Shown here in pieces: positions 24,201-34,422 of a DNA stretch of 64,000 nucleotides. The stretch is from assembly GCF_010015445.1 (NCBI RefSeq), contig NC_053115.1:11343524-11407523 (forward strand), written 5' to 3'. The notes under the pieces are model-generated. The model saw only the letters and a list, made by a program, of their open reading frames with translations, searched no databases and was not told the origin of the DNA. Made by a program: the position numbers and the translations under genes. Position 1 is the first letter of the stretch, and each line of letters starts with the position of its first letter. Origin of the DNA: Perca fluviatilis (lineage: Eukaryota > Chordata > Actinopteri > Perciformes > Percidae).

Positions 24201-25636
24201 GGATGGACATGGTCAGAAACAATGCTTAGGTAGGCTTGGCATTTAAACGATGCCCAGTTGGGGCCAAAGGGGCCTAAAGTGTGCCAAGAAAACATTCAAC
24301 AAACCATTACGCCACCACCACCAGCATGCACAGCGGTAACAAGACATGACGGATCCATGTTCTCATTCTGTTTACGCCAAATTCTGACTCTACCATCTGA
24401 ATGTCTTAACAGAAATCGAGACTCCTCAGACCAGGCAACATTTTTACAGTCTTCAACTGTCCAATTCTTGTGCGCTCATGCAAATTGTAGCCTCATTTTC
24501 CTATTTTTAGTGGAGATGAGTGGTACCTGGTGGGGTCTTCTGCTGGTGCCGCCTCAAGGTTGTTCGTGTTGTGGCTTCACAAATGCTTTACTGCATACCT
24601 CTATTGTAACGAGTGGTTATTTGAGTCAAAGTTGATCTTCTATCAGTTTGAATCACTCGGCCCATTCTCCTCTGACCTCTAGCATCAACAAGGCATTTTC
24701 ACCCCCCAGGACTGCAGCATACTGGATGCTTTTCCTTCCATTCTTTGTAAACCCTAGAAATGGTTGTGTGAGAAAATCCCAGTAACTGAGCAGATTGTGA
24801 AATAATCTTACCAGCCCTTCTGGCACCAACAACCATACCACGCTCAAAGTTGCTTAGATCACCTTTCTTTCCCATTCTGACATTCGGTTTGGAGTTCAGG
24901 AGATTGTCTAGACCTGGACCACACCCCTAAATGCATTGAAGCAGCTGCCGTGTGATTGGTTGATTAGATAATTGCATTAACAAGAAATCGTACAGGTGTT
25001 CCTAATAATCCTTTAGGTGAGTGCACATTGCAAGTTCTTAGCAACACCATCTGGCGGCCTGGTGTGTGCAGCCTCTGCTCAATCCGTATGGCCACTGCCC
25101 GAACCACATGCAGTCGTAAATGCAGTGTTCCAGGCTGTACAACGGAATACTGGCCCATGTGTGTACATGTACACACAGAGAAAAGTTTTTAGAATTTAAT
25201 TAAGGAGTAGATATTGGACAATGGAGCAGGAGTTGTGGATCTAACACAGCGGCACAGAGGACCTGCAATGGGCGGTGTGCTGCTGGAGCTGCTGCTGCTG
25301 TTGTGCTGCTGAAGAGACACTGAACTAGCTACAGCGCGAGTTGTGATTCCTTGTCTGGAAGTGGAGGTTTTTTATGTCCTAAGGGTAACGTTACAACAAC
25401 ACTAGTTGTAATGAAAGTGTTGAAACTTTGCATTTGTGTGTGTGCGCGACACACTGGAGGATGACTAAACTGTAACTAAACTGTGTCACTGGTGCTTTGT
25501 ACAGTAACATTAGTTGATGAGTTTATGTATCAGAGCAGAAATGAAGTTGGAAGCCAGCCGGGGATATTTTCTCGGGCCTCGGCTGCTCCAGCCATTCCTG
25601 CTCCGACGTTTGGAAGTCTATCGGTAAAGTTAACAG

Positions 25637-25734
<98 letters not shown>

Positions 25735-28700
25735 TCTAATGATGGAAAGCAGAAAAGGGAAAGGGGGCGCTGAGAAGGTCAGACTCAAAAGGAAAAAAAG
25801 GTATTGTGTTGCTGTGTCAGTGTGTTGTTCATTCCCCTCCTACTAAGAGCCATTAAATGGCTAGGTTACAACAACAGTTTAAGTTTCTCAGAGTTTACGA
25901 GGTGCAATTGAATGCACCACAAGTTTATTGAGGGGCACCTGAATTCACCATGATGTCCCGTCGGACCCACACGTTTGACTGTACATAAGGCTGCTTACTG
26001 AGGGTTGCTGATTTACACTGTGTAGCATGTAGGAAGTTACAGACTGATGTAGATCTAGAGGCAGGTTGACGAAAGTGGGTACGTAAAAAAAGCTCATCAA
26101 ACCCGGTCTCATCAAATGCATTAAAATCACAGATTAATGTAACAGTATATCAGTCCCTCCAGAAAAACGTGATTATGCGATCGCATAATTCAATGCATAA
26201 TCAGCCAAAGTCCGCATATTTATGCGGGGGCTGCATTTTTTCAAATATGCCGCACTTTCGCAGCATAAATTGCCGGTTTCCACGCAAAATATGTGGGGCT
26301 TGCATGATTTCATAATCCCCGCATTTTCGTTGCAAAAAAGTCACATATATCTTAGCAGAAAGTTGAAAAATGTTGCATTTACTTCACACAAGAGCAGCCA
26401 TTTTCCCACGTTGCCATGGGAACGTTATGAAGTGACGTAATTACGCGACATGAACATCATCGAAAAGCAGGGTGTTGGGGGAATCACTTTTTTTTCTCTT
26501 TTTCATCAAACTGCAGTTTTTGCAAATTACCACAATTTTTGCAAGTTCCCGCAATTTCATCGCATAAATATCCCGCATATTCCATCGCATTTTTTAAGAA
26601 AACACATTTTATATACAATTTCTGCTTTAAAGAGTTGGTGTTTAGTTAATTCTGAATATATTGTCACTCACATACTAATTTATTACAAGAACAATTCATA
26701 TTAATGAACATTTATACCATCAACTAGTCCAGCTCATCCCAAAGTTGATTGATCGTGTTGCAGAGTGTACAAGGAAGACGAAGGAGCTGGTGAATGACAA
26801 GTGCAGCAGAATGGAGTCCAAGAAGAAGAAGCTTTTGAGGAGCCAGACCAAGGAGAAGAGCTGCGCCCTGGAACTGAGACAGCCTCACGGTGACCTACAG
26901 CAGCTCACCAAGGTAAAAACATGTTGCTTCCCTTACCTCAATATGTAGATCTGGGATTACTCTTGTATAATAACTAGTCCACTGGTATCTAAATGCCGAG
27001 CTGTAACCTTTCCTGCAGGTGTACCAGGAGCTGCTGATGAAACACAGACAACAGATTTCTGACTCGGAGCAGCAGCAGGACAACAGGGTGGCTGAAGCCC
27101 TCTGTGACCATTGGAAGGTAAAAGAAATCAAATACTTCTTTTGTATTTTTGTGCATACTTGTGCGAGTGTATTTTTCCATTATTCTTATGTACGTTATTG
27201 TATCGTCAGAAACTCCGTGCCTCCTGGTCAAAGAGGCTTGGAGAGCTGGCCAAGGACATTTTCCTCACCGCTGTCCCTGCCCAGTCAAAGGTCTCTGCTG
27301 AGCGCTGCGAGAATCTGTGGTTGGATCTGGAGCAGGAGCTGGTTGCACAGCTGCAGCAGGCAGAGTGCACTACCAAGGTGCAACTGGAGGACATGAGGGC
27401 TCAGCTGGATAAAGATGGACAGGTAGACATCATCTGGTGGATCAGATACATACAGCCTCTCCATCAGTGCTTGGCACGTTGATTCTTTCATCAACGAGTT
27501 CATTTTTAACTGTCTCTGTCTCTTAAATCTTAAGTACATGAGATATTTCCAAGAGTTTAATTATACTAAAGGCTTTCCATTGTTTCTAACTGAGCCTCTT
27601 TTTCTGTAGCTGTGGAGTGAGGAGATGGCTCTGGTGCAGGCCTGTCTCAAACATCTGAGCGAACAGCAGATGACAATCCTGCGAGCCATGTTGGCCAGAC
27701 AGAGCTACACACTCAACAGGTACGATTGGAAGACCTCTGTCAAAACGTATTTACGCCATGAAAGATTACCTGGTGTAAACAAAAATGAAATCTGCACTAA
27801 CGCAGCTTTCTTCTATCCACTTATGGCCTCCACAGTATCAAAATCGATGTTTGCGAGTTACTTGGAAATAATGCAATACGATCTTCTTCTCAGCAACGTG
27901 TGGAAGTTGATAGAGAAGAAACATGAGCACCTGTTGGTGGCGGTGCAGAGGTACTTTGTGGTCAGGCACTTCTGTTTGCACATGCTGAAGGAAATGAGGC
28001 TGTCCAAGCTGAAAGCACTCTCTCAGACTGATTTCAGGGCTGTGCTAATGGAAGATCCCAGTAAAAGCCAGTCCTGTGTCAATTCAGCTCTCAAGGTGGG
28101 ATAAATGTATTCTTTTGTATTAAAGCACCTCAGAAACCGCAAAATACATTATGTCTCATCCTATTCAGTTATCTAACGTAATAGCTCAAGTTCACAGCAG
28201 ATTGTTGCTGTCCCATATCAATCACAGAATAGCAGTGCCAGCCTAGCAGAGAGGCATCTGGGTCCAGAGAGTCAGCTGGTGGGCCACAGCTTCCAGCAGG
28301 AGTTTCTGTCTGAACTGGAAACAGGGACGGAGCTTCTTCAGAGCCATGCACAGCTGGTGTTGGGCAACGCCCTCAGCCACGCCATCCAACAGATGATGGA
28401 GACCCCACCCACTGAACCGCAGACCTCTCCCAAACAGGACGATGGCTTGAAGGTAGGGCTTGGGTTATGAATTGGAATCAACTTTCTTTGGCATGTTGCT
28501 TTAGGTATGTTTGCTAAGCACATTAGAGTAAAAAAAATGTATCTCATTTAGCACTACCTGACAGAGGCTGCCTCGGAGAGTGTGTATGTGACCAAAGATT
28601 CTCTCACTGCACTGGTCCAAAGCTACTATTCCCACCTACAGGACATCATCAAGAAATTACAGCAGGATCAGTCAAACATAAACCACGGTGAGATGACAAT

Positions 28701-31700
28701 CACAACACACATGCACATGTCCACATCTGTATAAACGCTGATTTAGATGCTGAAACGGCTGCGCCCTTACTCCTTATCTAGACCAAATGTATGTAATAGA
28801 TGCTACATTTACAGTCTTTAATTAGGTCATAGGGAAAACTAGCCTAAAAATCTAGACGCACCCTAGCGGCAGCAAAATTATTTTGCAGCCAGGGGGGTCT
28901 AGGCACTCTTCATTGACTTGCGAGCTGGAAAAAAAAAACTTTGGTCAGGCCAATCACATCGTGTATAGAGTCAGTGGGCGGGCTTATGGCTGCTGCTGCT
29001 GGGAACAGCGGTCTTCTGGAAGACTTGGAGTTAAGCTTTTCTTTGAGAAAACAATGGCACTGAAGTCATTCTTAAAAAAGGAAGATGTGTTTGGAGTTTT
29101 GCCGACCGGATACGGCAAAAGTTTAATCTATCAACTAGCTTCGCTACCTTCTTCATTGCTCTGCCTGGTTGTAGCGCTATCCTATTGCGTGCAGAGGGAA
29201 TTTGAAAGACAACCGTTTATCCCGCCCCTCGGATTGAGCTCCGTCAATGGTGAGTTCCCAGACCCAACATCTTGATGTGGGTCTAGCTTGTCAGGCTAAG
29301 GGAAAACATTTGCAATAGTACAATGGTTACCAGGATTGTGTTAGACTTGTTATCTTATCTAAAGTAGACAATAGTAGATACCGTTTTAAGTAGAAAAAAC
29401 AAGGTGCAAAATCTACTGTGTGTTAATTTATTTTATTACATTTATTTTGTTATTTTATTTAATGAATGTATTTAATACTGTTCCTTCAGAGGTGAATGAG
29501 AACCATGAGAGGAGCAGTCAGCTGAACAGATCCTTGCTGAGGGAGCTGGTGAACTGGGGCAAAAAACCCAACTCGGCTGAGTTTCAACAGAGGTGCAACA
29601 ACCGTGCACCACAGTACCCCTTCTGCACCACACCCGTTGTCTGCACTACACACTTTGGCCAGTCTTAAATACATGTAATAATGTAATAATGTTTTCTTGT
29701 GTGTCAGGGTTGAACTCCACAAAAGGAGGGTGTTGGAGCAGTGTGATCTGGACCAGGAAACGATATATGAGGAACTGAGGTGGAAGAAAGTAGCCCAGGA
29801 TCAGAACATGGAAAAGATCAAAGCCCAGCTGCTGGTTAGTATGTTTTACATATTCTGTACTTCCTTGTCTGACTAAAGGTACAGTGCCTTGCGAAAGTAT
29901 TCGGCCCCCTTGAACGTTTCGACCTTTTGCCACATTTCAGGCCTCAAACATAAAGATATAAAACTGTAATTTTTTGTGAAGAATCAACAACAAGTGGGTC
30001 CCAATTATGAAGTGGAACGAAATTCATTGGCTATTTCAAACTTTTTTAACTAATAAAAAACTGAAAAAGTGGGCGTGCAAAATTATTCAGCCCTTTACTT
30101 TCAGTGCAGCAAACTCTCTCGAGAAGTTCAGTGAGGATCTCTGAATGATCCAATGTTGACCTAAATGACTAATGATGATAAATAGAATCCAGCTGTGTGT
30201 AATCAAGTCTCCGTATAAATGCACCTGCTCTGTGATAGTCTCAGAGGTCCGTGTAAAACGCGCGAGAGCATCATGAAGAACAAGGAACACACCAGGCAGG
30301 TCCGAGATACTGTTGTGGAGAAGTTTAAAGCCGGATTTGGATACAAAAAGATTTCCCAGGCTTTAAACATCCCAAGGAGCGCACTGTGCAAGCGATAATA
30401 TTGAAATGGAAGGAGTATCAGACCACTACAAATCTACGAAGACCCGGCCGTCCCTCTAAACTTTCAGCTCATACAATGAGAAGACTGATCAGAGATGCAG
30501 CCAAGAGGCCCATGATCACTCTGGATGAACTGCAGAGATCTACAGCTGAGGTGGGAGACTCTGTCCATAGGACAACAATCAGTCGTATACTGCACAAATC
30601 TGGCCTTTATGGAAGAGTGGCAAGAAGAAAGCCATTTCTTAAAGATATCCATAAAAAGTGTCGTTTAAAGTTTGCCAAAAGCCACCTGGGAGACACACCA
30701 AACATGTGGAAGAAGGTGCTCTGGTCAGATGAAACCAAAATCGAACTTTTGGCGGCAACAATGCAAAACGTTATGTTTGGCGTAAAAGCAACACAGCTCA
30801 TCACCCTGAACACACCATCCCCACTGTCAAACATGGTGGTGGCAGCATCATGGTTTGGGCCTGCTTTTCTTCAGCAGGGACAGGGAAGATGGTTAAAATT
30901 GATGGGAAGATGGATGGAGCCAAATACAGGACCATTCTGGAAGAAAACCTGATGGAGTCTGCAAAAGAGACCCGAGACTGGGACGAGGAATTTGTCTTCC
31001 AACAAGACAATGATCCAAAACATAAAGCAAAATCTACAATGGAATGGTTCACAAATAAACATATCCAGGTGTTAGAATGGCCAAGTCAAAGTCCAGACCT
31101 GAATCCAATCGAGAATCTGTGGAAAGAACTGAAAACTGCTGTTCACAAACGCTCTCCATCCAACCTCACTGAGCTCGAGCTGTTTTGCAAGGAGGAATGG
31201 GCAAAAATGTCAGTCTCTCGATGTGCAAAACTGATAGAGACATACCCCAAGCGACTTACAGCTGTAATCGCAGCAAATGGTGGCGCTACAAAGTATTAAC
31301 TTAAGGGGGCTGAATAATTTTGCACGCCCAATATTTCAGTTTTTTATTTGTTTAAAAGGTTTGAAATATCCAATAAATTCCGTTCCACTTCATGATTGTG
31401 TCCCACTTGTTGTTGATTCTTCACAAAAAATTACAGTTTTATATCTTTATGTTTGAGGCCTGAAATGTGGCAAAAGGTCGAAAAGTTCAAGGGGGCCGAA
31501 TACTTTCGCAAGGCACTGTATATAACTTGATTTAAAAAAAATAAAATGTAAGCAATGTTTTTTTTGTGTCCATTAGGAGGCAGAAGAAAGCTTCATAACT
31601 GAGCTGGCAGCCTTGGCCCGGGTCTCTCTCCACAGCCCAGACCCAGAACCCAGCGGTGAGGAGGACAACACTGGTAAGCACCTTATTTTTTTTTATTTAT

Positions 31701-31927
31701 TTTTTTTAGCTCCGATAGGAGATATATGTATTCGCCACTCCTCTGTCTCTGTCCTTCATGGTGTCATATTTTCAACAGGTAATGAGAGTGCTACTATATT
31801 GGACCTGTTGTCCCTGAACCCAGCATTAGATCCTGCCTTGAATCCTTCACTGACCCCAACGATTGTAACTCCAGTGGTGAAATCAAAACCAAAGAAGAAA
31901 AGAGAACGAGAATCTCATCTCAGCTGA
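18230..31927 (+). CDS. evc: EvC ciliary complex subunit 1 (Ellis-van Creveld protein)
   Basis: Partner of Evc2 in the EvC complex at the base of primary cilia, needed for full Hedgehog output (family knowledge). Exons: 18230-18409, 18541-18642, 18881-18967, 20167-20390, 20517-20601, 20725-20823, 20962-21090, 21228-21389, 21505-21721, 26728-26912, 27019-27117, 27210-27422, 27610-27719, 27894-28095, 28228-28452, 28552-28687, 29490-29592, 29708-29834, 31577-31673, 31779-31927. All junctions are GT-AG and in phase, giving 976 aa (human about 992). A signal-anchor helix lies at residues 26-52. It is followed by the conserved block KVVYPINQKYRPLADG, long coiled coils, TEAASESVYVT near residue 780 and the C-terminal ESFITELAALARV, then a basic tail (KPKKKRERE). 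Intron 9 (5 kb) and intron 18 are swollen by transposons. The start is supported by position and by the following helix. Confidence 0.96.
19269..20076 (-). mobile_element. hAT element with BED-finger fragment and perfect 8-bp target duplication
   Basis: Termini TAGGGGTGCACGATTC and TGCACACCCCTA, flanked by identical ATGAGTAA at 19261-19268 and 20077-20084. On the minus strand, 19873-19625 encodes a BED zinc-finger start (CRLCKAKVMYFGNTTNLRTH), the N-terminus of a ZBED-type hAT transposase. The catalytic region is missing. Subterminal GATTCGAT-like repeats are dense at both ends. It sits in evc intron 3, antisense to the gene. Confidence 0.9.
20855..20885. repeat. (CATA)n microsatellite
   Basis: Repeated CATA/CATACA units within evc intron 6, with slight imperfections. 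Confidence 0.7.
21728..22106. mobile_element. MITE 'CAGTCCYTCCAGAAAAA' family, copy 2, inserted at an evc splice donor
   Basis: Starts CAGTCCTTCAAGAAAAA and ends TTTTTCTGGAGGGACTG. The evc exon 9 donor hexamer GTAAGA (21722-21727) directly abuts the left end, and ATAAGA (22107-22112) follows the right end. The hexamer therefore looks like the 6-bp target duplication, as at copy 1. It contains GTTCCCATGGCAAC at 21934-21947. Confidence 0.82.
23078..23840. mobile_element. Kolobok-like element, copy 2, right end lost and split by a Tc1 element
   Basis: The left terminus AGGGGTGATAGAATGCAAAAC follows TTAA at 23074-23077 and matches copy 1 over several hundred bases. Around 23450-23530 the plus strand reads MNHGRKCSVPGCTGNADTFH, the start of a THAP-type zinc finger of the kind carried by Kolobok transposases. 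No later THAP ligands follow. A Tc1 element begins at 23841, and a second copy of the KCSVPGCT segment appears beyond it at about 25105-25145. The 3' boundary is not determined. Confidence 0.6.
23841..25023 (-). mobile_element. Tc1-like element, degenerate
   Basis: Inverted termini CACTCGCCTAAAGGATTATT and AATAATCCTTTAGGTGAGTG. TA lies at the left edge (23839-23840) and CA, a decayed TA, at the right. The minus strand carries a transposase pseudogene (separate entry). It is inserted in the Kolobok-like copy 2 within evc intron 9, so it is younger than that element. Confidence 0.85.
23873..24850 (-). pseudogene. Tc1-like transposase pseudogene
   Basis: The C-terminal third is open at 24295-23873 and shows the DDE-type motifs QQDNAPCHKA and WPPQSPDLNP; the last catalytic position reads MVERE where NPIEN-like sequence is usual. 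Toward the N-terminus, pieces at about 24847-24653 show a recognisable paired-like helix-turn-helix region, but frameshifts and stops separate the parts. It is not expected to make active transposase. Confidence 0.8.
25639..25732. repeat. (TG)47 microsatellite
   Basis: Ninety-four uninterrupted bases of alternating TG in evc intron 9. Open frames across it are artefacts. Confidence 0.97.
26151..26608. mobile_element. MITE 'CAGTCCYTCCAGAAAAA' family, copy 3, one end truncated
   Basis: Begins with the family terminus CAGTCCCTCCAGAAAAACG and runs in the opposite orientation to copies 1 and 2. Similarity stops near 26608, before the other terminus. It contains GTTGCCATGGGAAC at 26410-26423, the same site as in the other copies. 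It is about 120 bp upstream of evc exon 10. Confidence 0.75.
28853..29303 (+). mobile_element. Short repeat with RecQ-like Walker A fragment, copy A
   Basis: The ends read TAGCCTAAAAATCTAGAC and GTCTAGCTTGTCAGGCTA, imperfect inverted repeats. The plus strand at about 29054-29170 encodes KKEDVFGVLPTGYGKSLIYQ, the motif I (Walker A, GxGKS) segment of RecQ-family helicases, without the later helicase motifs. It lies in evc intron 16. A related element is at 57825-58409. The transposon class is not known to me. Confidence 0.55.
29882..31518 (+). mobile_element. Tc1-like transposon (Passport-like), nearly full length
   Basis: Perfectly matching outer ends CAGTGCCTTGCGAAAGTATT and its inverse, with TA duplications at 29880-29881 and 31519-31520. 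The inverted repeats stay alike for over 150 bp, with only scattered differences, which indicates a fairly recent insertion. The interior holds one transposase reading region broken by frameshifts. It lies in evc intron 18 in the same orientation as evc. The Passport affinity is from memory of the flatfish element and is tentative; Tc1 membership is firm. Confidence 0.93.
30273..31299 (+). pseudogene. Tc1 transposase, frameshifted
   Basis: The start MKNKEHTRQVRDTVV at 30273 is typical of the family. A 2-base insertion in GGAGCGCACTG (about 30378) causes a stop at 30396-30398. The frame resumes at about 30386 (VQAIILKWKEYQTT) and carries the helix-turn-helix and the first catalytic Asp (LWSDETKIE). 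A second shift near 30750 moves to the frame that ends at 31299. That frame holds QQDNDPKHKA and WPSQSPDLNPIENLW, the remaining D and E of DD34E. Each part is well preserved, so inactivation looks recent. Confidence 0.92.
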
Positions 31928-32251
31928 AATCTTAACACAGTACTGTTCACATATTCATGCAGTCATGTCCTGTAAAAAAGTTTACTCTTATTATAGTTGG
32001 TGCATCAGGAAGTAATGCCACTACTGGTCTGCTGGTACCAATTGTGTTGTTAGGAAGGTACCTCAGCTTTGTTTGCATTAAGCCAGAGGGATCTGTCCTA
32101 ATTTATGTATAAGTGGACTGTCTAGTCTAATTTAAAATTTTCTAGAAGTGTGCTTGAATTAGGTTACTGAAATATTGCAATGGTGACAAAAACAATGTAT
32201 TTTTCTCAATTAGTTGGTATTTTTGTAAATTCCATGTACTGTCAAAAATCC

Positions 32252-32257
32252 AATAAA
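32252..32257 (+). terminator. evc polyadenylation signal
   Basis: AATAAA about 325 bases after the evc stop codon, the first canonical hexamer in that direction with T/GT-rich sequence following. Use is inferred. Confidence 0.5.
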
Positions 32258-34013
32258 ATAACAAAGCAGATTATCTTTTTAATGCATTATTCAACTTTTG
32301 TACTTTTTTCACCTGGTATACAGAAGTACCATGCTACAGGCCTGACAGTTATATATTATCATCCTATACCTACACATACCACGGCTCACTCACCGCATTG
32401 ATTTCCAGTGATTCTTGAGTACATGGGATGATGGATGTGCTCCTCGTTGAGTTTTCAGATGAATTAGCGATGTCCATTGTGATTGTAGCCGAGTGCTACT
32501 ACTCGCCGATGAAAGCCTTGCCCTTCTCTTGCGCTAATGGAGATTTAAGTACAACCATTTATGGATGATAATGCAGAGTAATGGTGAAAAGTCAGGGAGC
32601 GCTGAAGTCTGGCGGACAGCTCTGTGTGCAGCCAGCAATCTAGCAGGCGATATACCTTATGGCTTACTATCAGTGTGGAGTGTCAATTAGGAAACATACA
32701 TTTTTAATCTGTCCTTAATTCCTATGCTCAATTTGCACACATAAACCAATCATTGCTATGGCACTCTAAGAAAATATGCTCCTGGACCTGACCCACTCAT
32801 ACAAACTGGAGTGTCCTGTCAACAGGGTGTTTCTCCTCCCAATGCATCGATCAGAAATGTGGGTGTGTTGTTGACTTCAACACTGGTGTCATCGCTGATC
32901 TTTGGTGAGGGTAAACCGTTAGAATGTATTTTGAGGTCCCTTAGGGGACTGCAAGGACTTGTGGGAAGATGACCTGATTTCTAATTTTCTCCTCTCCTGC
33001 CTGAGCTGTGGGCTAGTCGCTGTTACAAACGGAGAAGCCCATGAAAGGAGTGTGACAGTATGAGCCGCGCAGAATCTATATGGAATACGGCCTCGCTAAC
33101 GGCGTAAAACTGGATTGTATTTGTCATTTTTCATGGACGCAGACGTGACTGTAATTCTCTTTCAGTAGATTCAGGTAAGTGGAAATAACTCCTAGGCTCA
33201 CCTCCGCTTAAGCTGCACCAAAGCTGCTGAGAACCCAAATAGCATTTACAACACTGCCTTTGGTATTGGTATTGTCCCAGCTGGAACACAAACGGGGACT
33301 CGCGGTGAAGATTGTCCTGCCCTTTCTGCATGTTCAGATGGTTTTCAAAGGTGCCCGGACGGCAATTAAGTTACTGAATGCATATTCGTATATTCATCGA
33401 CACGTCCCGCATTTGTTCAGTAAAGTGGCGACTATGCCCTGAGGCTGATATTAGAAATGAGAAGATTAAAAATGTCCAGTGAGAAAGATGTGCGCAGTGT
33501 GACGGCGTCACCAGGTCAGATGATCGGTTATTTTAGGGCCCAAAATTAAGGTCGCTTTCTAAAGGGCTTTTTTTTTTCCATTCGAGCTGGAAAAAAATCT
33601 ACATTGATTGTCATATTTTCGACAAATTATATGATTATATGCTGCCTATGATACAGTATCAGATCTGAAACACTGTTAATATTTGAACTAAGTGAAACTT
33701 GTACTTTAAGTAATTTAAAAGTAGAACTGCTTCCCAATTCATTTTAATACAAAACGTCCGCTGTTATTACTACCATCGTTGTATTGCTATTATTAACATG
33801 TAATATTCTATAATAATATTTAGATAATAAAACAAATAGCATTTTATATAATAATACATCACAATATGTTGCTATGGCTTTATTGTTCATATAAACATGT
33901 AATATACAATACTATACAACATAGCCTACATGATATTGTTATTATTATTATATGTTCGTTAAATGTTGAATAAACATCTGTTTTCTTGCATTAAAGAAAG
34001 AGAGATGTTGTTT
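32258..34013. other. evc-to-minar1 intergenic region
   Basis: No convincing coding exon. It should contain the promoter and non-coding first exon of the downstream MINAR1-type gene, since that gene's coding exon begins at a splice acceptor, but I cannot place them. Confidence 0.5.
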
Positions 34014-34030
34014 AAGATTACCATGCACTT

Positions 34031-34225
34031 GTGGCCGGTTGGCTCAGTGGGTAGAGCAGGCACACATATACTGAGAGGTTTATGCCTAAATGCAGAAGTC
34101 CAGCGTTCGAATCCGACTTGTGACGATTTCCTCCATGTCTTCCCCCTCTCTCTCCCCTTTCTCAACTGGCTGTCCTGTCAAAAATTAAAGGGGGAAAAGT
34201 CCAAAAAATAATCTTAAAAAAAAAA
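34031..34225 (+). mobile_element. tRNA-derived SINE, copy 2
   Basis: A tRNA-like head with A box (TGGCTCAGTGGGTAGAG) and B box (GTTCGAATCC), then a CTCTCTCCCC-type body and an A-rich tail. The target duplication AAGATTACCATGCACTT is perfect at 34014-34030 and 34226-34242. Same family as 13099-13280. Confidence 0.88.
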
Positions 34226-34317
34226 AAGATTACCATGCACTTAACAAATTGGATATGAGACTTAATTCCCCCTGCAATAATGTTTGTGTCTTTTTATATT
34301 GCCTTAATAGCTTTTTA

Positions 34318-34388
34318 TGTGTTATGTAAATCACTTTGAATTACCTTGGTTTGAAAGTTGCTATACAAATAAACTTGCTTAGCCTTGG
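34318..34388 (+). mobile_element. L2-type LINE 3' tail
   Basis: The stretch with CACTTTGAATTACCTTGG and GCTATACAAATAAACTTGC matches the common 3' end of fish L2-like LINEs, which end in short TTG-rich repeats. It is about 25 bases upstream of the splice acceptor (34411-34412) of the MINAR1-type gene. Confidence 0.6.
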
Positions 34389-34422
34389 TAACTGCCTGGT
34401 TTTCCCTCTCAGGTGAGCAGCC

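Noticed and set aside
25483..25846. Open frames across 25.5-25.8 kb rich in alternating Cys-Val
   Set aside because: They are translations of the (TG)47 microsatellite. The same applies at 54.2-54.6 kb and 63.0-63.3 kb.
34031..34110. tRNA gene
   Set aside because: A and B boxes are present, but the cloverleaf cannot be closed, the body continues into a shared SINE tail, and a perfect target duplication surrounds it.
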